A stretch of DNA of 54,233 nt from Balamuthia mandrillaris (GCA_031835245.1 JAVKOQ010000344.1:1-54233); one strand, 5' to 3'; counted from the first letter of the stretch, positions 39,540 through 53,405 are shown. Notes: generated from the letters alone by a model not told the origin. Made by a program: numbers and translations.

Positions 39540-40302
39540 GCCTGGCTCTCCCTATTCCTCTTGGTCTAACAAAGAGCAAGCCCATCCCCTTATTTTAGTC
39601 CTTGTTCCCATTGCAAAGAGGAAGAGGGAGGAGAGAGAGAGATAGAGAGAGAGAGAGGAGAGAGAGGAACAGAAGCAAAGAGGAAGGGAAGGAGAGGAGA
39701 GAGGAGAGAGGGAGAGGAGAGAGGAAGGAGAGAGGAGAGAGGAGAGAGGAGAGAGGAGAGAGGAGAGAGCAGAGAGCAGAGAGCAGAGAGCAGAGAGTCA
39801 GAGGGGAGAGGAGAGGAGGAGAGAGCAGAGAGGAGAGAGGAGAGAGGAGAGAGCAGAGAGCAGAGAGATCAGAGGGGAGATAGGTGGAACATCCTATTCA
39901 TGACGTCTTGAAGTGAAAATTTTCAGCGCCTGCTCCTCAGACTTTTTGTTCCGCGAACGAAAAGACCAACACAAAATAAAATAAAATAAAGGAACAGGAG
40001 AGCAAGCGGTAGTAGCCGCCATCTCATCCAACCACCTTCCCGCAGCACAACTGTTATTTTGACACCCTCCCAAAGGAATTCTTCGAGGTAGGCGGCCTCC
40101 CTCTTCTTGTCTGAACGTTTTTATTTTATTTTTTTGTATTGGGAAGTAACTAAAAAAGTCTTTTCTTTCATTTTCTTTTTTGCTTTGTTGCTGTTTTTCT
40201 TTTGTTCCATTTGTTTGGAAAACAGAAACCCCAAAAAAAAAAAAAAAACGAAAGAGAGTTCTGTTCTCTTTCTCTTTTCTAGGTGAGCGGTAGGAAGAAA
40301 AG
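39540..40302. other. Spacer with purine minisatellite and possible 5'-UTR intron
   Basis: GAGAGGAGA/GCAGAGA minisatellite at 39620-39885. Near 40094 GAGGTAGGCGG could be a donor, and TTTTCTAG at 40281 an acceptor, of an intron in the leader of the deubiquitinase gene. Confidence 0.4.
39620..39885. repeat. GAGAGGAGA/GCAGAGA purine minisatellite
   Basis: Roughly 260 bases of imperfect 7-9-base purine units (GAGAGGA, GCAGAGA). Confidence 0.85.
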
Positions 40303-40631
40303 ATGAGCTCCTCCAGCTTTCCGTACGACGTCCACGAAGGCAAGGAGAAGGAAGGACTCCCGGAGGGCTTGCCAACGACCCAACTAACCCAACAACAACA
40401 ACAACCACCACCGGCGCAACCCCAAGATGAAGGCAAAGAGAAAGAGAGGAAGGACAAAGAGAAGGTAGGAGTGGAGGAAAGCGAAGCGGAACAACTTAGT
40501 GCGGCGCCAGAGGCCAAGCCGCCAAAGATCGAAGTGGAACCGATCGACGACAAGGATTATGTTCGTCGCTACACTCAGATGCGAAAAGATGTTGACAAAG
40601 GTTCGTTCACCTTTCACTTTCCTTTTTTCTT

Positions 40632-40672
<41 letters not shown>

Positions 40673-43600
40673 TCTCTCTTCTCCGTTTCTTTGTTACTCT
40701 CTTTACTTGTTGTCCGCATCAACTCATTGTTGTGTTGGTTTGTTGGTTGGTGAACTCAGATTCGATCGATCCAACCAAGTATATGTTGCAGCTGGAAATG
40801 CTGATAACGGAGCTGCTGAATGGCAATTGCGCTCTCAGCGAGGAGCACCAAAACTACTTTTTGGACGTGGCATTGCCTGCCATTGTTGTCAACCTTTCTA
40901 CTCGAAGGTTTCTTCTTCCGTCTGCTCTACCTCGTCGTTTACTTCGTCATTCTCTCTTTTCATTCGCTTGTTTTCGTCCATTGTTCTTAAATGTCTATCC
41001 TATCTCAACGTAACAGTTTCAGAGGGATGGACGAACCGTACCTGTTAGTCAACAAGTTTTTTGCCCAAGTATTGCAGTTGGTTTGCCATTTCATGGATCA
41101 GGACCGCTTGCCTCTGCTGAATGCTTTTTCTCGCATTTTTGACGAAGACTGCCGCTTCTACTTCCCTAAGCCGGTTCGTTTTTCTTTATGTTTGTTTAAC
41201 GAAGTTTAGAACAAGAAGAGAGAAAGAAAGAAGAGAGCCAATGAAGCGATCAGAAAGCGAGGAGAGAAGAAAGGGACATAAGAAAGAGAAAAGGAACAGA
41301 AAGAATACAAACTAAAGAGAAGCTAGAAGAAAGGAAAAGACTACAAGAAGAAGAAGAAGCAGAGAGAGCATAAAACCGTTGGTGCTGAATCTATTTACCA
41401 TCATTAGGAAGCTTTATTCGCTAAGTACATGGAACAACGAAACCTGGAGGATCCCATCGAGAGTTATCTTTACGTGTTAGAGAACTCGCGAGCTCCCAAG
41501 TTCTTTACCTATCTTGTGGATTACTTTGGATACAAAGGCGGCTTTGCAAGAATGCTCAACAGGATTGCGGTTGACGAACCCGGAAAGAAAGTACCTGTGG
41601 CTTGCTATGCTGTTATGAGTGGTGCTGTTAGCAAAGTAGTAGCCCTTTGTTCTTTTTCTGCGTTCCTCTTTCTTTCTGTTCATCTTTGTTTTTTTTACAA
41701 AACAAAACAAAGGTAAGAGTAATACTACGGAAGGAAGCGAAGAAAGAGATCTTTCCACCGATGGAAGAGCGTGCGTTTCAGCTGTTGTTGCGCCTGACAG
41801 ATGCCGAATTGAGGAACGTGAAGCAAGACGAAGTCAAGCAGCTTTTCAACAACATCGACAAACTCATAAATGAGTACAGCAACAGTGGGATAGGGGAACA
41901 ATTCGAAATGAATTGGCTGGATTTTTCTCTCAAGTGCTTTAAGTCTCCTCAACTAGGTAATACCTTTCACCTTCTTTTTCGATTTATGTTTCTTTCGGAA
42001 TCGTTCGCCTAATTTTTATATTTTGTGGGACATCAGAAAAACGGGCGATGGGAATGTCGTTCATAGAAGATGCTATTAGCATGGCCCGCAGAAAGAAATA
42101 CAATTACTTGTCCTCGCCACGTGCCGAGTACGTAAGGGTGCCGGGCAGCGATCGCTATGTTCTCAGAAATCGTGATCCTCCTCCTGTTGCTCGCTTGCTT
42201 ACCTGCCCTCTTCTTGTTGATTGGATTCGAGGTATTTTTCTATCTTATCATCATGTTCTTAGCGTTTCCATTCTCCTTCAAGTCGTTATCGTTTTAGTTA
42301 ACACGGGGTTCTTTTTCAGACAACGAAATTGTCAAAAACATGATGGATCACAGGGAATTGATCAAACGTTCCAAAGGCATTGTCCAGTTCTTGGCTCAAG
42401 AGAAGAGTTTGGCCGAAGGTCGCGTTCTGGATGCTTTATGGGAAGCTGCTCAGGATGAAAGCTTGGCAGATGCTGTCTATGAGCTTTTGGGCAACATTTG
42501 TCTGAACCTGGATGAAAAGACGCAAATGTATCTTTTAGAAAAGATCAATAGCGTTCCTTTCTCTCAGATCACTCCGCGAACTATTTCCTTGTTGTTGGAG
42601 ATGTCGAATGTCAAAGTACGCTTATTCTTTCTTCGTGTTTTGTGTTTATTTATTTGTTCTTTCTGTTTTACACTTTTGTCATATTTCTTCTTTTGTTTTT
42701 TTTTTCTTAAACAAAATAAATCATATAGGAAGCGGTACTGAAACAGCTGTGGGACATTATTCAAGACGATTCGGGTGCCTCAGCTGCTGTTGCAGAGTTT
42801 GCTCTTGATCAGCTCATCGAAAAAACAGCTTACTATGCTTTTAAGAGCTTTTTGTACGTTTTTCTTTTCTCCTCTTTTTGTTTTTTCCTGCTTATTTGGA
42901 TAATAATAACTGTATTTCTCTCAGTCCGATTATAATGGAGCTTTGCATTCTTGGTATTAAGGAACGAAGGGCTGTTCCTCAATGTATTTTACTTCTACAT
43001 GAAATCTTAAGTACGTTTGTCCTATCCTCACATTTGTTTTATGTGTTCTTTCGTTTCCTTTATTGAAAGTTAAACCTGCAACATTTCTCAAAAGGTAACA
43101 CAAGACATTATCCAAAGAAAGAATCATCGACCTCATCAGCAACGAGCAGCCGGTGGCCATGGTCTGCCACCAAGACCGTAAGGGAAAACGAACCCACCAG
43201 ACAGAGTGTCGTCAATGATTTATTGAAGAAGTACGACTTGCCTGAAATATTGATTGCATCCATCGAAGAGTACAAGAAAGCTAGCTTCGCTAAAGTGGCT
43301 GAGGTACTTTTTTCTCTCTACCCTAGCTTTTTTATTTTTATTTTTTTGCGCTCACTCTATTTCATTTGCAAAGCTTAAACAAAAGTTAGGTGAGACAAGT
43401 GAGGAACCCATCAATGACTCCATTCTTGTGGGTCGTTATCCTCATCTCAAACAAATAACTCTCCGGTTGGACTTTCTTCGCTTCATTTTGGACAACTCTG
43501 AGGCTCGCCTCTCCGCTTCCAACGTTGATGTTTTGTGGGGAGCCCTTATAGACAGCGAAAACACGACCAGAGAGGAGAGGCAGATCGCTTTATATTGGTT

Positions 43601-46473
43601 TTATGAGATTGCTAACATAACGGAAAAGGATGGAAGTGACATTTTGGATGGTCATGTCATTTTGCACATCTTCCAAAAGATGCAACAGAGAATTGAAGGT
43701 TTGCTTTAATACCATAGCTTCTTTCTTTTTTCTCACGACAAACAAACCCAAAACCAAAACAAAAACAAAAAAGGAGCTTCTTCTCGTCCAAGAAGCCAAA
43801 GTCTCATCTTTGATAACCTCGAAATTGAAACTGAAGGAGATGAAGTTGTCTCCTCCACTGAAACAAAACGTCATAAAGCAGAAACAAAGTCTCCACTCAC
43901 TTTACTCACCGACATGGGTTTAGTCGAGTTCAACGGCTTCACTCGATATTTCTGTTGTGTGAATTTGTATCGCGACAGTTTGATCATTCAAAGCATTCAT
44001 CTCAGCGGCAAAATCGACTTGAAGGTTCTCAACTTTGATAACTTGGTTGGACTGAACTGTTTGTGGTTGATCGCTTTGAACGCGGATGCCTATCTTGTGT
44101 CAAGAGCGGCAATGGAGTTTCTTGTGCAACTCCACTTCAACGTATGTCTTTGTGTTGCCGCTTTGGTCTTTTTGTATTTCTCTCTTTTATTCTCTTTTCT
44201 ATTTCCCTTTTATCTTTTGCGTGTTCTGTTTGCTCATCTTTCAACTGAATATTTCGATAAAAGGTTGATAACAATAGCCAAGATGTGAACGCAATTCAAC
44301 AACAATATATTAGCACTTGCATGTCTCAACTCCAACAATGCCAATCCAGCCTTGTAGAAAAAGCAGAGAACAAAGAGGGAGATTACGGACGACTCGAAGC
44401 AAATCAAATCAACCGATTGGTGTTGGCTTTAAAAGTGCGCTCCAGTCGTCTTCTGCTTCATCCTTTTCTCCTTTGTGTTCATTATTAACGCCTTTCATTT
44501 CAAAGATTTTCTTGGACGAATACAAGAAGCGTGACAAAGAAGAGAAGAAACGTCTCGAACAAGAAAAAGAAAAGGAAGAGGAAGAAAAAGCAAATAGTGA
44601 TGCCGCTTCTTCTTCCCCTGAAATTGGCCCACAACCACAAAACAAACAAGTATCCTTCAAAGCCGATGAACCACTGCCTAAACGTGGTCCTCCTCAAATT
44701 CCAACTGGCCAAGAAAGTCAAGTGGAGCAATTGGCTGATATGTTTGGCCTCTCCAAGTTGGTAGTTAGCATTGCTATGGAAAAGAATTTGTGGGATGCGG
44801 TATTTTCATGCTTCTCTTTATCTTGCATTTGCTTTTCTTGCCATCTTCTATCTTTAAGGTCTTTTCGTTTGGTTGTCTCATTCGTTCTTGTTATTCTTTA
44901 TTTAAAATTTAGGACAAAGCTTTGAATCTTCTGTTGGATGATGCCAGCAAGCAAAAACTATTGGAAGAAGCGACTGAGGTACAACAACTTACTTCTTTGC
45001 ACTCCATAAAAACCCATCGTTGTTTAAAAACCACTGACGTTGTCTAACATAGCGTGAACAGGGCGGTGACGCCATACCACTTGCTTCTGAGCAAGCGCCA
45101 TCACTATCAGACAAAAGAAAAGAAAAAGAAACTCCGAAACCAATTTCTGAAGAAGACAAGGAAGAAGAAGACACGACCGAAGAGAACTCCCCGAAGAAAA
45201 CAGACGCTGCGCCCACTAAGCCACAGATTGTACCTCCGACGTTGATTCTCGCCAACAATCAAGAATACTTTGATCAGCTCTTCCAACTTCTCAATTTGGA
45301 GTCAATCGACAGAGCAATGGTGTGTTTTTTTCTGATATTGCTATCTGTCTATGTTCTTTTATTCCTTCGTTAACCGTTTTACAAATTTAAGCTTTGGGTG
45401 GTACTACGAGTACTGCCCATCAACGAGAAGATGTTGGAAACTTTCAAGCATTTACCTGGTGAGGAGGATAGGGCTAGCACCTCTCCTGATTGGGATTCTT
45501 TGTTGGACCCTCGCTCCATGTACAAACTTCTCTACAACCTGAAGATCATAAACTTGCTGATGTCTCCTTCCGAAAGCGCAACGGTACTTTTTGTTTTCTT
45601 TATCTTCTTTCTTCTTCAAGAAGGTGAATAATTTATTTTGTCAAAAATTCAGGAAGAAGAAATTGCAGAGAAGGATAAGTGGTGCAGGCAGTTTTTCTAT
45701 GCTTCCGGTTTTCATCATCTCTTCAACATGTTGGCCTCTTGCAAACGCAAGTTTGTTGAACAAGAGAACATCAGCGTCTTCAAAAGCTGTCTCAAGTATC
45801 TTCTCAAAATTGTTCATTACTTCTTCAAAGGTTTCCATTTCTTTCTCTTTTTGTTGTTGTTTTTTTTTAAAATTTTTTCATCTCCACTTTTCGACCAACT
45901 TCATGTCTCTAGGTGGTTTGAAGGAACAATGCTTAGCCAACATTCCCACAACCCCTTTCGGCAAAGCTCCGGAAGCCGCTATGCCTTCTTCTCAACAACA
46001 AGCATTACCACCCGGTGCTAAAGAGATTGAAATCAACAACAAACGTGCCAGGAACCAACTCTCTTTCAGCGCTCGCACCGGTAAAAGCCTGATCGACTCT
46101 GTCGACTTCCCGTTCTTTGTGCAAACGATGATTCAGCTGACGTGGGACACGTGTAAGAGTTCCGAGTATCATCGCTCCGACGTTTCTATTATCAAATACG
46201 CGATGTCTTTGTTGGTGGCTTCTATTGCCTCTCGCCCCGATCTCCTCGTCTACTTTTATCATTTCCCTTATGACGATGGCTCGAAGAAGAAGAAACAGAG
46301 ACAAGAATGCGGAGATGGTGAGAAAGGAACGACGAGCAACAGCAACCACAAAAATGATTTGGAAATTGAGAGCTTTATTGTGAGTTCGGTGATACATCAT
46401 CCTGATTCGGACATTCGACAAGCGGTTGTCAATGGCCTTTATCAATTAGCTACTGAATTGTCGAAACTGTACA

Positions 46474-46511
<38 letters not shown>

Positions 46512-49500
46512 CATTTCTTTCATTGCTCTTTTACCTAACTCCTCAGCTTTACAACCAAATTAGCCCGGCTGAGTCTTTGCCAGCACCAGCAGGAAAGAGC
46601 CATGGAACACCTCATTCCTATTTACTTGAGTTGTTGTTGGCGAACCTACCGGCGGAGGGCGCGGTCAGTCATACTTGCCAACAATACTTTGAGTTCTTGA
46701 GCCAACTCATATCTGAAGATATCGAACAATCGCAGAAGAATTCTGATGAGGTATTATTTTTCTCCCTGCAGCTCTTCTCTTTGGTACGTCCCGTCTAATT
46801 TTTTTCAACCACAACATAAGACGGGCAAATATGAAGGACTGTTGCGATCGCTTGTAAGACAAATACAAGAGAGAACAGTACAGGAAGCGCATGGGGACGG
46901 TTCTCCGGATCACATCCTTATCGGCATGATGAAAGTGTTAGCCACCTTGTTGCATTACACTCCTGCCATGAAGATCTATTTAGCCTCTGCTGAAGGGTTT
47001 GTCATTATTTATATGTTTCTGTTGTTTCTTCGTTTGTTATTTCTTCAGTTAAGTTTGTTATTTAATTACCAATTTTTTTAAAATCAATTCCTTCTCTTCT
47101 TTTTACATCAGAGGAGATTTATTGGGAGCATTATGGCAAAAGTACTTGTTCCCAGCGCCAGAACCTTTGCGTAAGAAGGAGAACGGCGCTTATGAACGTT
47201 GGAAAGAGAACGCGAAGTGCAAGACGCCTAAGTCCAGAGAGATGGCGCTGAACCTGCTCCTTGAGTTTGCCAGAGACTGTCCTGATAACTTGCGGCGTAT
47301 CCTGCGATTCGTTTTTGAACTCCACGAAGAACAAGGTTTGTACTCCTTCGTCTTCCTGCACTCTTGTTCTCCTTCCCCTTCTTCTCCTCTCCTTCTTATT
47401 CTTCTTGTGCTTCTGTCTTTGTATCTTGTTTTATTCGTTATGCTTGCTTTCCTTCTTTTCCATCAAACTGAAATGACTTTGTAATAGACACAGACAAAAA
47501 GGCACCCATAGAAAGACCAATGGACAGAAACATCTCAGGCTATGTCGGTCTTCGTAATCCTGGCTGCATTTGTTATATGAATTCGCTCCTCCAACAGATC
47601 TTCATGAACCCAACTTTGCGTTACGGCCTTCTGTCTGCAAAAGTTTCTCTTCCGCCCATCGACGAAAAGCAAGAAGTGAAGGACGAAGGAAAAGAGAAAG
47701 ATAAGGATGGAGAGCAAGCAACAAATAAACTGACAACAACAAAAGAGGAAGATCTCCTGGCAGATAACGTCCTCTATCAGCTGCAAATCATGTTCGGTCA
47801 CTTGATGCAAAGCCAGAACCAATACTACGATCCTACTTCATCCTTCTGTAAGGCATTCAAGGATCGAATGGGACAACCGGTCAGCCTTTACATTCAGGAG
47901 GATGCCAGCGAGTTTGTGTACACACTGTTTGCTCGCTTGGAAGATCTGCTGAAAGGAACTGAACATGTACGTTTCTTTTATTTTATCCATAATTTTCGGT
48001 TTGTTATGCTGTTGCTCTTCTTACTGTTCTGTTTTTTGCTATTTCTCCTGTAGGAAAAATTGTTGCACAACTTTACAGGCAAAGAAACACAAATCGTTCG
48101 TTGTAACGAGAATCCTGAACACTTTTCGGAGAGCGAACACCCAGTTTCTTTGGTGACAGTTCCTGTTCGCGGAGTGAAAGATCTGAACGAGGCGCTTGAG
48201 CATTACGTCGAGGGAGACAAACTTGATGACTGGAAATGTGAAGACTGCAACACAGTTGTTGGTGCTGTGAAAAGGTACTTGTGTCTTTCTTTTCTTTTCT
48301 TCAATTATTTTTAAGTAACTAACGTCTGTTCATGTTTAACATTAGAACATGTTACAAGCACCTTTCAAATACGCTCATTATCCATTTGAAACGCTTCGAC
48401 TATAGCATCGATGCTATGGGAGACATCAAACAGTTCAAAGTGACGGACCGTTTCGAGTTTCCGTTGAGGCTCAACATGGAGCCATTCACTGCTGAAGGTT
48501 TGAACAGAAAAGAACTCATCGACAGAGAGAAAGCTAAACGTGGTGACTCTGCTGAAGATGGTATTGTTGTTCTCCTTTTCTCTGTCTCTGGTATTATTTC
48601 TGGAGAATAATTGCTTCGTTTAACCAAATCAATAGTGGATTGGTCTGAATTATTCCCACGTACTTTACCCGAATCGTACTATCAGTACGAACTTGTTGGC
48701 ATTTTGGTGCACACAGGTACTTCTGTCTACCTCTTTTATCTTATCATGATTCATGTTGTACTGAGCTCTTTTTACTTAACAGGATCGCAAGAAGCAGGAC
48801 ATTACTATTCCTACATAAAAGAACGAACGAAGCCACCTGGTAACTGGTACGAGTTCAACGATTCCTACGTCACTCCTTGGGACATCAAGGTACCTCTTCC
48901 TTCTCTTGTCTTATCTTTTTCCTGCTTTGGTGTTAAAACTTCTTGCTATCTGCTTATTTCTCCACATTTTTAGAATGTGGCAAGAGAGTGCTTTGGTGGT
49001 GAAAAGACACCAAACAGCGCCTACATTTTGTTCTACCAGAGAATTGTACCAGAGCCAGAAGTCTTCCCCATTCCAGAAGCCATTCAAACCGCTCAACGCA
49101 AAGTCATTTCTCAACAACTCTCAACAGAAAACGGCAGCTCTTCGCCATCCTCTTCATCATCTTCTTCTTCTCCGTTTATTGGTCCTCTTCCAGCAATACC
49201 AATAATAGAAGAACACGAAAGCGAGAATGGAAAAGATAAAGGAAAAGATAAAGCAGGAAAAGAAAAGAATGAGGATCCTTTGGAAGACCTATTTTCTGAA
49301 GTAATGCCGGAAACGGTGTTGAAGCACGTTTGGAAGAACAACCATAAAGTCATGCGCAGCAAGCACATGTACCAACAGGAGTACATCCAATTCTTGGCTA
49401 ATCTCTTTGGATTAGTGCCCACTCCTTCTGCCCCTGTTTTAGGTTTGTTTCTTTTTCGTTTCCTCTTACCCTTTAACACTGACTGATGTATGATTCAAAA

Positions 49501-51403
49501 TTAAACAGAAGTAGAAGGCAAGTTAGAAGATGATGAATCGTTCCGTCTAATTCACTTTGCAACAAGAATGATGGACACGCTGGTCCGCAATGGTGCTGAG
49601 GATGAGAAGCTGTACAAGACTTTCATGTCTTCTCTTGTTGCTCTCTATAAGTTCCACGTTCCTGTAAGTTACCTTTTAATTGTTCCACCTATTCTTTTTC
49701 TAAACCACACCTTTTATTATTTTTTTTTTTTTTGAAAGGCTTGTCGCTGGTTCTTATCGACATTAGCCAACGAACAAAAGAAACAGTGGTTCCAGTACCA
49801 TCTCATCGACACCATCCACCAAGTTGTTCGCGAGGGCTTCGCCGGGCTGATTGTCTCTGTTTTGTCTACGTTGAGCCAGATAGAAACGGAGACTTTGAGA
49901 AAGGAGAGAGAGGAGAGAAAGGATTCCATGCTTCAAATTTTGGAAGAGGAGGAACAGAAACCGCCGTTGGAGAAGGAGGAGAAGTCTTACAATCATTCAT
50001 CAACCACTTCCAGCGTCAACTTTATGGAGTATATGATCGAAAACGTCAGTTCCTATCTCTCTCTTCCCTCCCTCCCTTTTACTAACTTTGGTGTTGAAAT
50101 AGATGGAGGGAACAAGAAGGGCATGGAGACGCTTCCATCAATACTTTTGGGTCTTCCACCAATTCGCTGAATTGGGTTATGAACAGGTTTCTTTCTCTTT
50201 CGTTCTTCCTCTTCCTTATCTTTTACTTCATTGTCTCATTGGAGCTTACTTTTGCAATTCACAGAGGATGTATCTAATCGACAGAGGAATGATTGGCATT
50301 CTGGTGGACTTTTACATGGGTGAGTTCAGCCCTTACTGGACCGGACCAAGAAGAGTTCACATCGGAGAAGTCAACAGAGTCTCTCCTAACCTCGAAACAT
50401 TCATGGATGTCTTCGCTGCCATCATGCGATCGGTGGAGACGCCAGCCACCAAAGCGCTTGCTCCCAAGAGACCGCCCACAGCGTGGCCTGACGATCCTAC
50501 ATTTGCTCCTCTTCACCTCAAATCGCGTCGTCTATTGTTCAATAAGGTATGCTTCTTTTCTCTCTTTCTCTTTCGTCCTTCGCCTTTCTTTCTTCTTTTT
50601 GTTTTTTTCTTCTGTTTTGTTTGTATTATTGTCTAACCTCATAAATATGTGTTAGCCCTTCTTTGAGAGTTTGATGAAACAAGGATACAACCACACAACC
50701 AACAACATCGTTACGACCCACTTATCTTGGGAGGATGAAGAGAGGTCGTACTTCGTGTTGTCTTGTCTGTTCAAAGAGATCACCGAAGTGGATGCCATGG
50801 AACACGTCTTCCCTGTCCTCACCAATCTGCTTCGCATGAAAGACAGCCTTCAACATTGGCGCATTGAGCTTACTCTCAATCCTAAAGGTATTTCACTTCG
50901 CACTCTCTTCGCTTTGTTGTCTCCTCTTTGATTTCTTCATCGTTCTCTTCGTTGTTCTCTCTGAGCCTAACATCTGAAATGATCCAACAGAGGGAGGCAT
51001 TTTATCCATTATGAAAACGCCGAAAGGAGACAAACCAAGCTTCGTCTTTGCCACAATTCACTTCATGATGGAATTAGCCAACGAGAACAAATTTGCGGCC
51101 TCTTATCTTCGTTCCACACAAGACCTTTGGTGGCCAGACCTTCAAAACTTTCTCACCAAAAAGAGAACCTTCACCACGGTTTATTGGGAGAAGTTTGACA
51201 AGCCACAAGCCAAGTTACAAGCTTGCTATGATCAAGTTCAACGTTTCCTTCTTGAAGAAGAAGAAGAAGAGCCGAAAGAGACGGAAGAACAAGAAGAAGG
51301 AGCAGAGAAGAAAGGTAAGGAAAAGGAAGGAGATGCAGAGAAAGAGGAAGAAATTGTACAACGGCACAGCGACAAGTATGCCGCCATTCGCTTTGGTAGC
51401 TGA
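40303..51403 (+). CDS. Large ubiquitin carboxyl-terminal hydrolase, USP9X/USP24/USP34-like
   Basis: Cysteine deubiquitinase encoded over 11 kb by more than 25 exons. The first ten that I placed close in phase: 40303-40600, 40760-40907, 41017-41173, 41408-41635, 41713-41956, 42037-42231, 42320-42615, 42729-42853, 42925-43014, 43105-43303. The N-terminal half is a long helical-repeat region, as in USP9X and USP34. The catalytic domain starts near 47530 with GYVGLRNPGCICYMNSLLQQ (catalytic Cys in CYMN, although the usual T before it is I). It continues with the zinc ribbon WKCEDC, the LIIHLKRFDYS box and the His box GHYYSYIKE ... NWYEFNDSYV near 48800-48880. A helical C-terminal region follows and ends in a Glu/Lys-rich tail. 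One frame runs through the visible catalytic exons, so the enzyme looks intact. Confidence 0.88.
46477..46507. repeat. (CT)n in a deubiquitinase intron
   Basis: About 14 CT units just before an intron acceptor. Similar runs occur at 40638-40667. Confidence 0.8.
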
Positions 51404-51470
51404 GCATCCAATACAAACAGCTTGTTGCTGACAATTTGTGTTCTTTAGAGAGAGAAGGACAAGAACGATG

Positions 51471-51511
<41 letters not shown>

Positions 51512-51515
51512 GAGA

Positions 51516-51553
<38 letters not shown>

Positions 51554-51612
51554 GACAGGGAGAGAGTAGAAAGAGAGAGAAGAGAGAGCAGAGAGAGGAG
51601 ACAGGGAGATGA
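51471..51612. repeat. (GA)n-rich spacer repeat
   Basis: GA dinucleotide runs with GAGCTGAGAGCAGA interruptions, between the deubiquitinase and the following gene on the same strand. Confidence 0.85.
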
Positions 51613-51661
51613 GAAGGGAGAATTTTTTAATTTAATTGAACGAAGGGTGCAACAACAAACA

Positions 51662-52333
51662 ATGGACCAGCTCTTCCCCAAGATACGTGCTCTGCATGCA
51701 ACGAACGAGGAAATAATAGCTCGCGTGGAGAACATCTCCGAGGTTAAGCAGTACAGCTACCATATCAAAAACAAGGGTGATGAGCTATACGTTGGAGAGG
51801 TGGTGACTTCCCTGCAAGGTGGGTTTTCTGCTTGTTATCTTTTTCATTATGCGGTATGCAAAAACCTGCGACTAACCTTTTCCTTCCTCTATATAGTCCC
51901 AAACCTTCTTAAGACCTTTCGCTGTGGGCTGGAGATGAAAACAGAAATTTGGGACATATTCAACGACAAACCGAACTGGGGATGCTCCAGCTGGAGTGAC
52001 CTCAAAAGACTCAACAATGAACTGTTGCTCATCGTGGAAAAGTTCGAGCTGTTGGACCGGAACAACACCAAAGTTCAAGGAGAGCTCGCCAAGTACCTCC
52101 ACAACTTTGAGATCATTCAGCTGGGGCTCGGCAAAGCGGAGGAACTAACTTTGAGCCAACAGTCTCGCAAGGAGTACTTTGAAGAAAAGGTGGCTCGTAT
52201 AAATGGCCTTATATCGGAGGTGAAGGAGGAGGGAGCAAAAATCGACCTTATGCAAACTACAAACGCTCATCGGCGCCCAGCAACAACAAGGGTGTGGTAT
52301 GTGGCAAGAGATTCCTTAGCCAAAGAAGATTGA
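51662..52333 (+). CDS. Coiled-coil protein of unknown function
   Basis: Exons 51662-51818 and 51897-52333 close in phase to 197 residues. Mostly helical: FPKIRALHATNEEIIARVEN, DLKRLNNELLLIVEKFELLD, EEKVARINGLISEVKEEG. Between the helices is the more conserved-looking FNDKPNWGCSSWSDL. No signal peptide or membrane segment. The last 25 residues (TTNAHRRPATTRV) differ in character, and the gene could end in another small exon. Family not recognised. Confidence 0.55.
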   Translation: MDQLFPKIRALHATNEEIIARVENISEVKQYSYHIKNKGDELYVGEVVTSLQGGFSACYLFHYAVCKNLRLTFSFLYIVPNLLKTFRCGLEMKTEIWDIFNDKPNWGCSSWSDLKRLNNELLLIVEKFELLDRNNTKVQGELAKYLHNFEIIQLGLGKAEELTLSQQSRKEYFEEKVARINGLISEVKEEGAKIDLMQTTNAHRRPATTRVWYVARDSLAKED

Positions 52334-52488
52334 CTTTGAGAAAACACTTGGGAAGCATCGAGGATGAGGGGAGTAAGAGAAGCAAGAGTGCACTCTGCAT
52401 GTATAATTCTTACTTTTTGTGTATGGTTTGGTGTGTTAGCTCTCAACAAATAAAGAAAACAAACCAAGAATGATGTGTGCATAGGACT

Positions 52489-53405
52489 TTAGTGAAAGTC
52501 AGAGAGATAAATCATCTTCTTGGTGATGCCACCATCAATGAAAAAGTTTTGTCCGGTGATGAACCCGCTCTCCTCCTCTCTGGCCAGGAACAAGGCCAGC
52601 TTGCCAACGTCCTCAGGACGTCCCACCCTCCCCGCCGGGTGTTGCTTGTGGTCCACCTCGGTGAGGTGGGCGATGCCTTGGCTGGGCACGGAGATCCATC
52701 CGGGAGAGATGCAGTTGACGCGAATGGGATAGACTTTGGCCTCCTCCGCTTGCTCCTCCCCTTTCTTGGGGAGGTGAGCACCCAACGTGCTGGCCAGGGC
52801 GTGCGTCATGGAGACCACCCCGCCTTTGGTCGCGCAGTATGCCTTTGGTGTTGCAGTTGTTTTGAGAGGTGATGATGAGTCATTACTAAAGCACGCAAAA
52901 GTAGAGAAAGCAAAAAATAAACCTCAGTGTTGGGTTCGCTTTGGTGGTGACGAGTGGAGGAGATGTTGATGATAGCGGCGGAGGGGCTCTTCTTGAGGTA
53001 CGGCACGGCGTACTTGCAACACAGGAAGATGCTGTCCAGGTTGACGTTCATGAACCTGCGCCACTCCTCAAAGGAGACGTCCTCCAGGGAGGAGCCGCTG
53101 CGGAAGTAAGGATAGGCCATGGCCGCGTTGTTGATGAGGCAGTCGATCCTTCCGAACTTGGCGGTCACCTTCTCGACCATCCGCTTCACGCTCTCCTCAT
53201 CGCCAACGTTCGTTTCCACAAAGAACGCTTCGGTGGGGGAGGAAGCGGAAGCCGCTTGATAGTCGTCGAGGAAACGCTGGCCGGCAGCGGCGTCGATGTC
53301 GGCCACCACCACGTTGTAGTCATGCCGCAAAAAGTGCAAAGCGATGCCCTTGCCAACCCCGTTGGCCGCCCCCGTGACGATGCACACCCTCCTTTGGCCC
53401 TCCAT
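52489..53405 (-). CDS. Short-chain dehydrogenase/reductase
   Basis: NAD(P)-dependent oxidoreductase of the classical SDR type. Exons 52923-53405 and 52489-52842 close in phase to 278 residues. The dinucleotide site is TGAANGVGKG, followed by VVVADID, where the Asp after the second strand favours NAD(H). NNAA is the structural motif. The catalytic set is Asn in NVNLDSIF, Ser in INISSTRH, and Tyr/Lys in AYCATKGG. The later segments RVNCISPGWI, GRPEDVGKLALFLA and FITGQNFFIDGGI are typical of the glucose/3-oxoacyl-type group. Substrate unknown. Confidence 0.92.

Noticed and set aside
43011-43210. Apparent frame break in the deubiquitinase
   Set aside because: Using the donor at 43015 and the acceptor at 43104 keeps one frame, so the gene looks intact.
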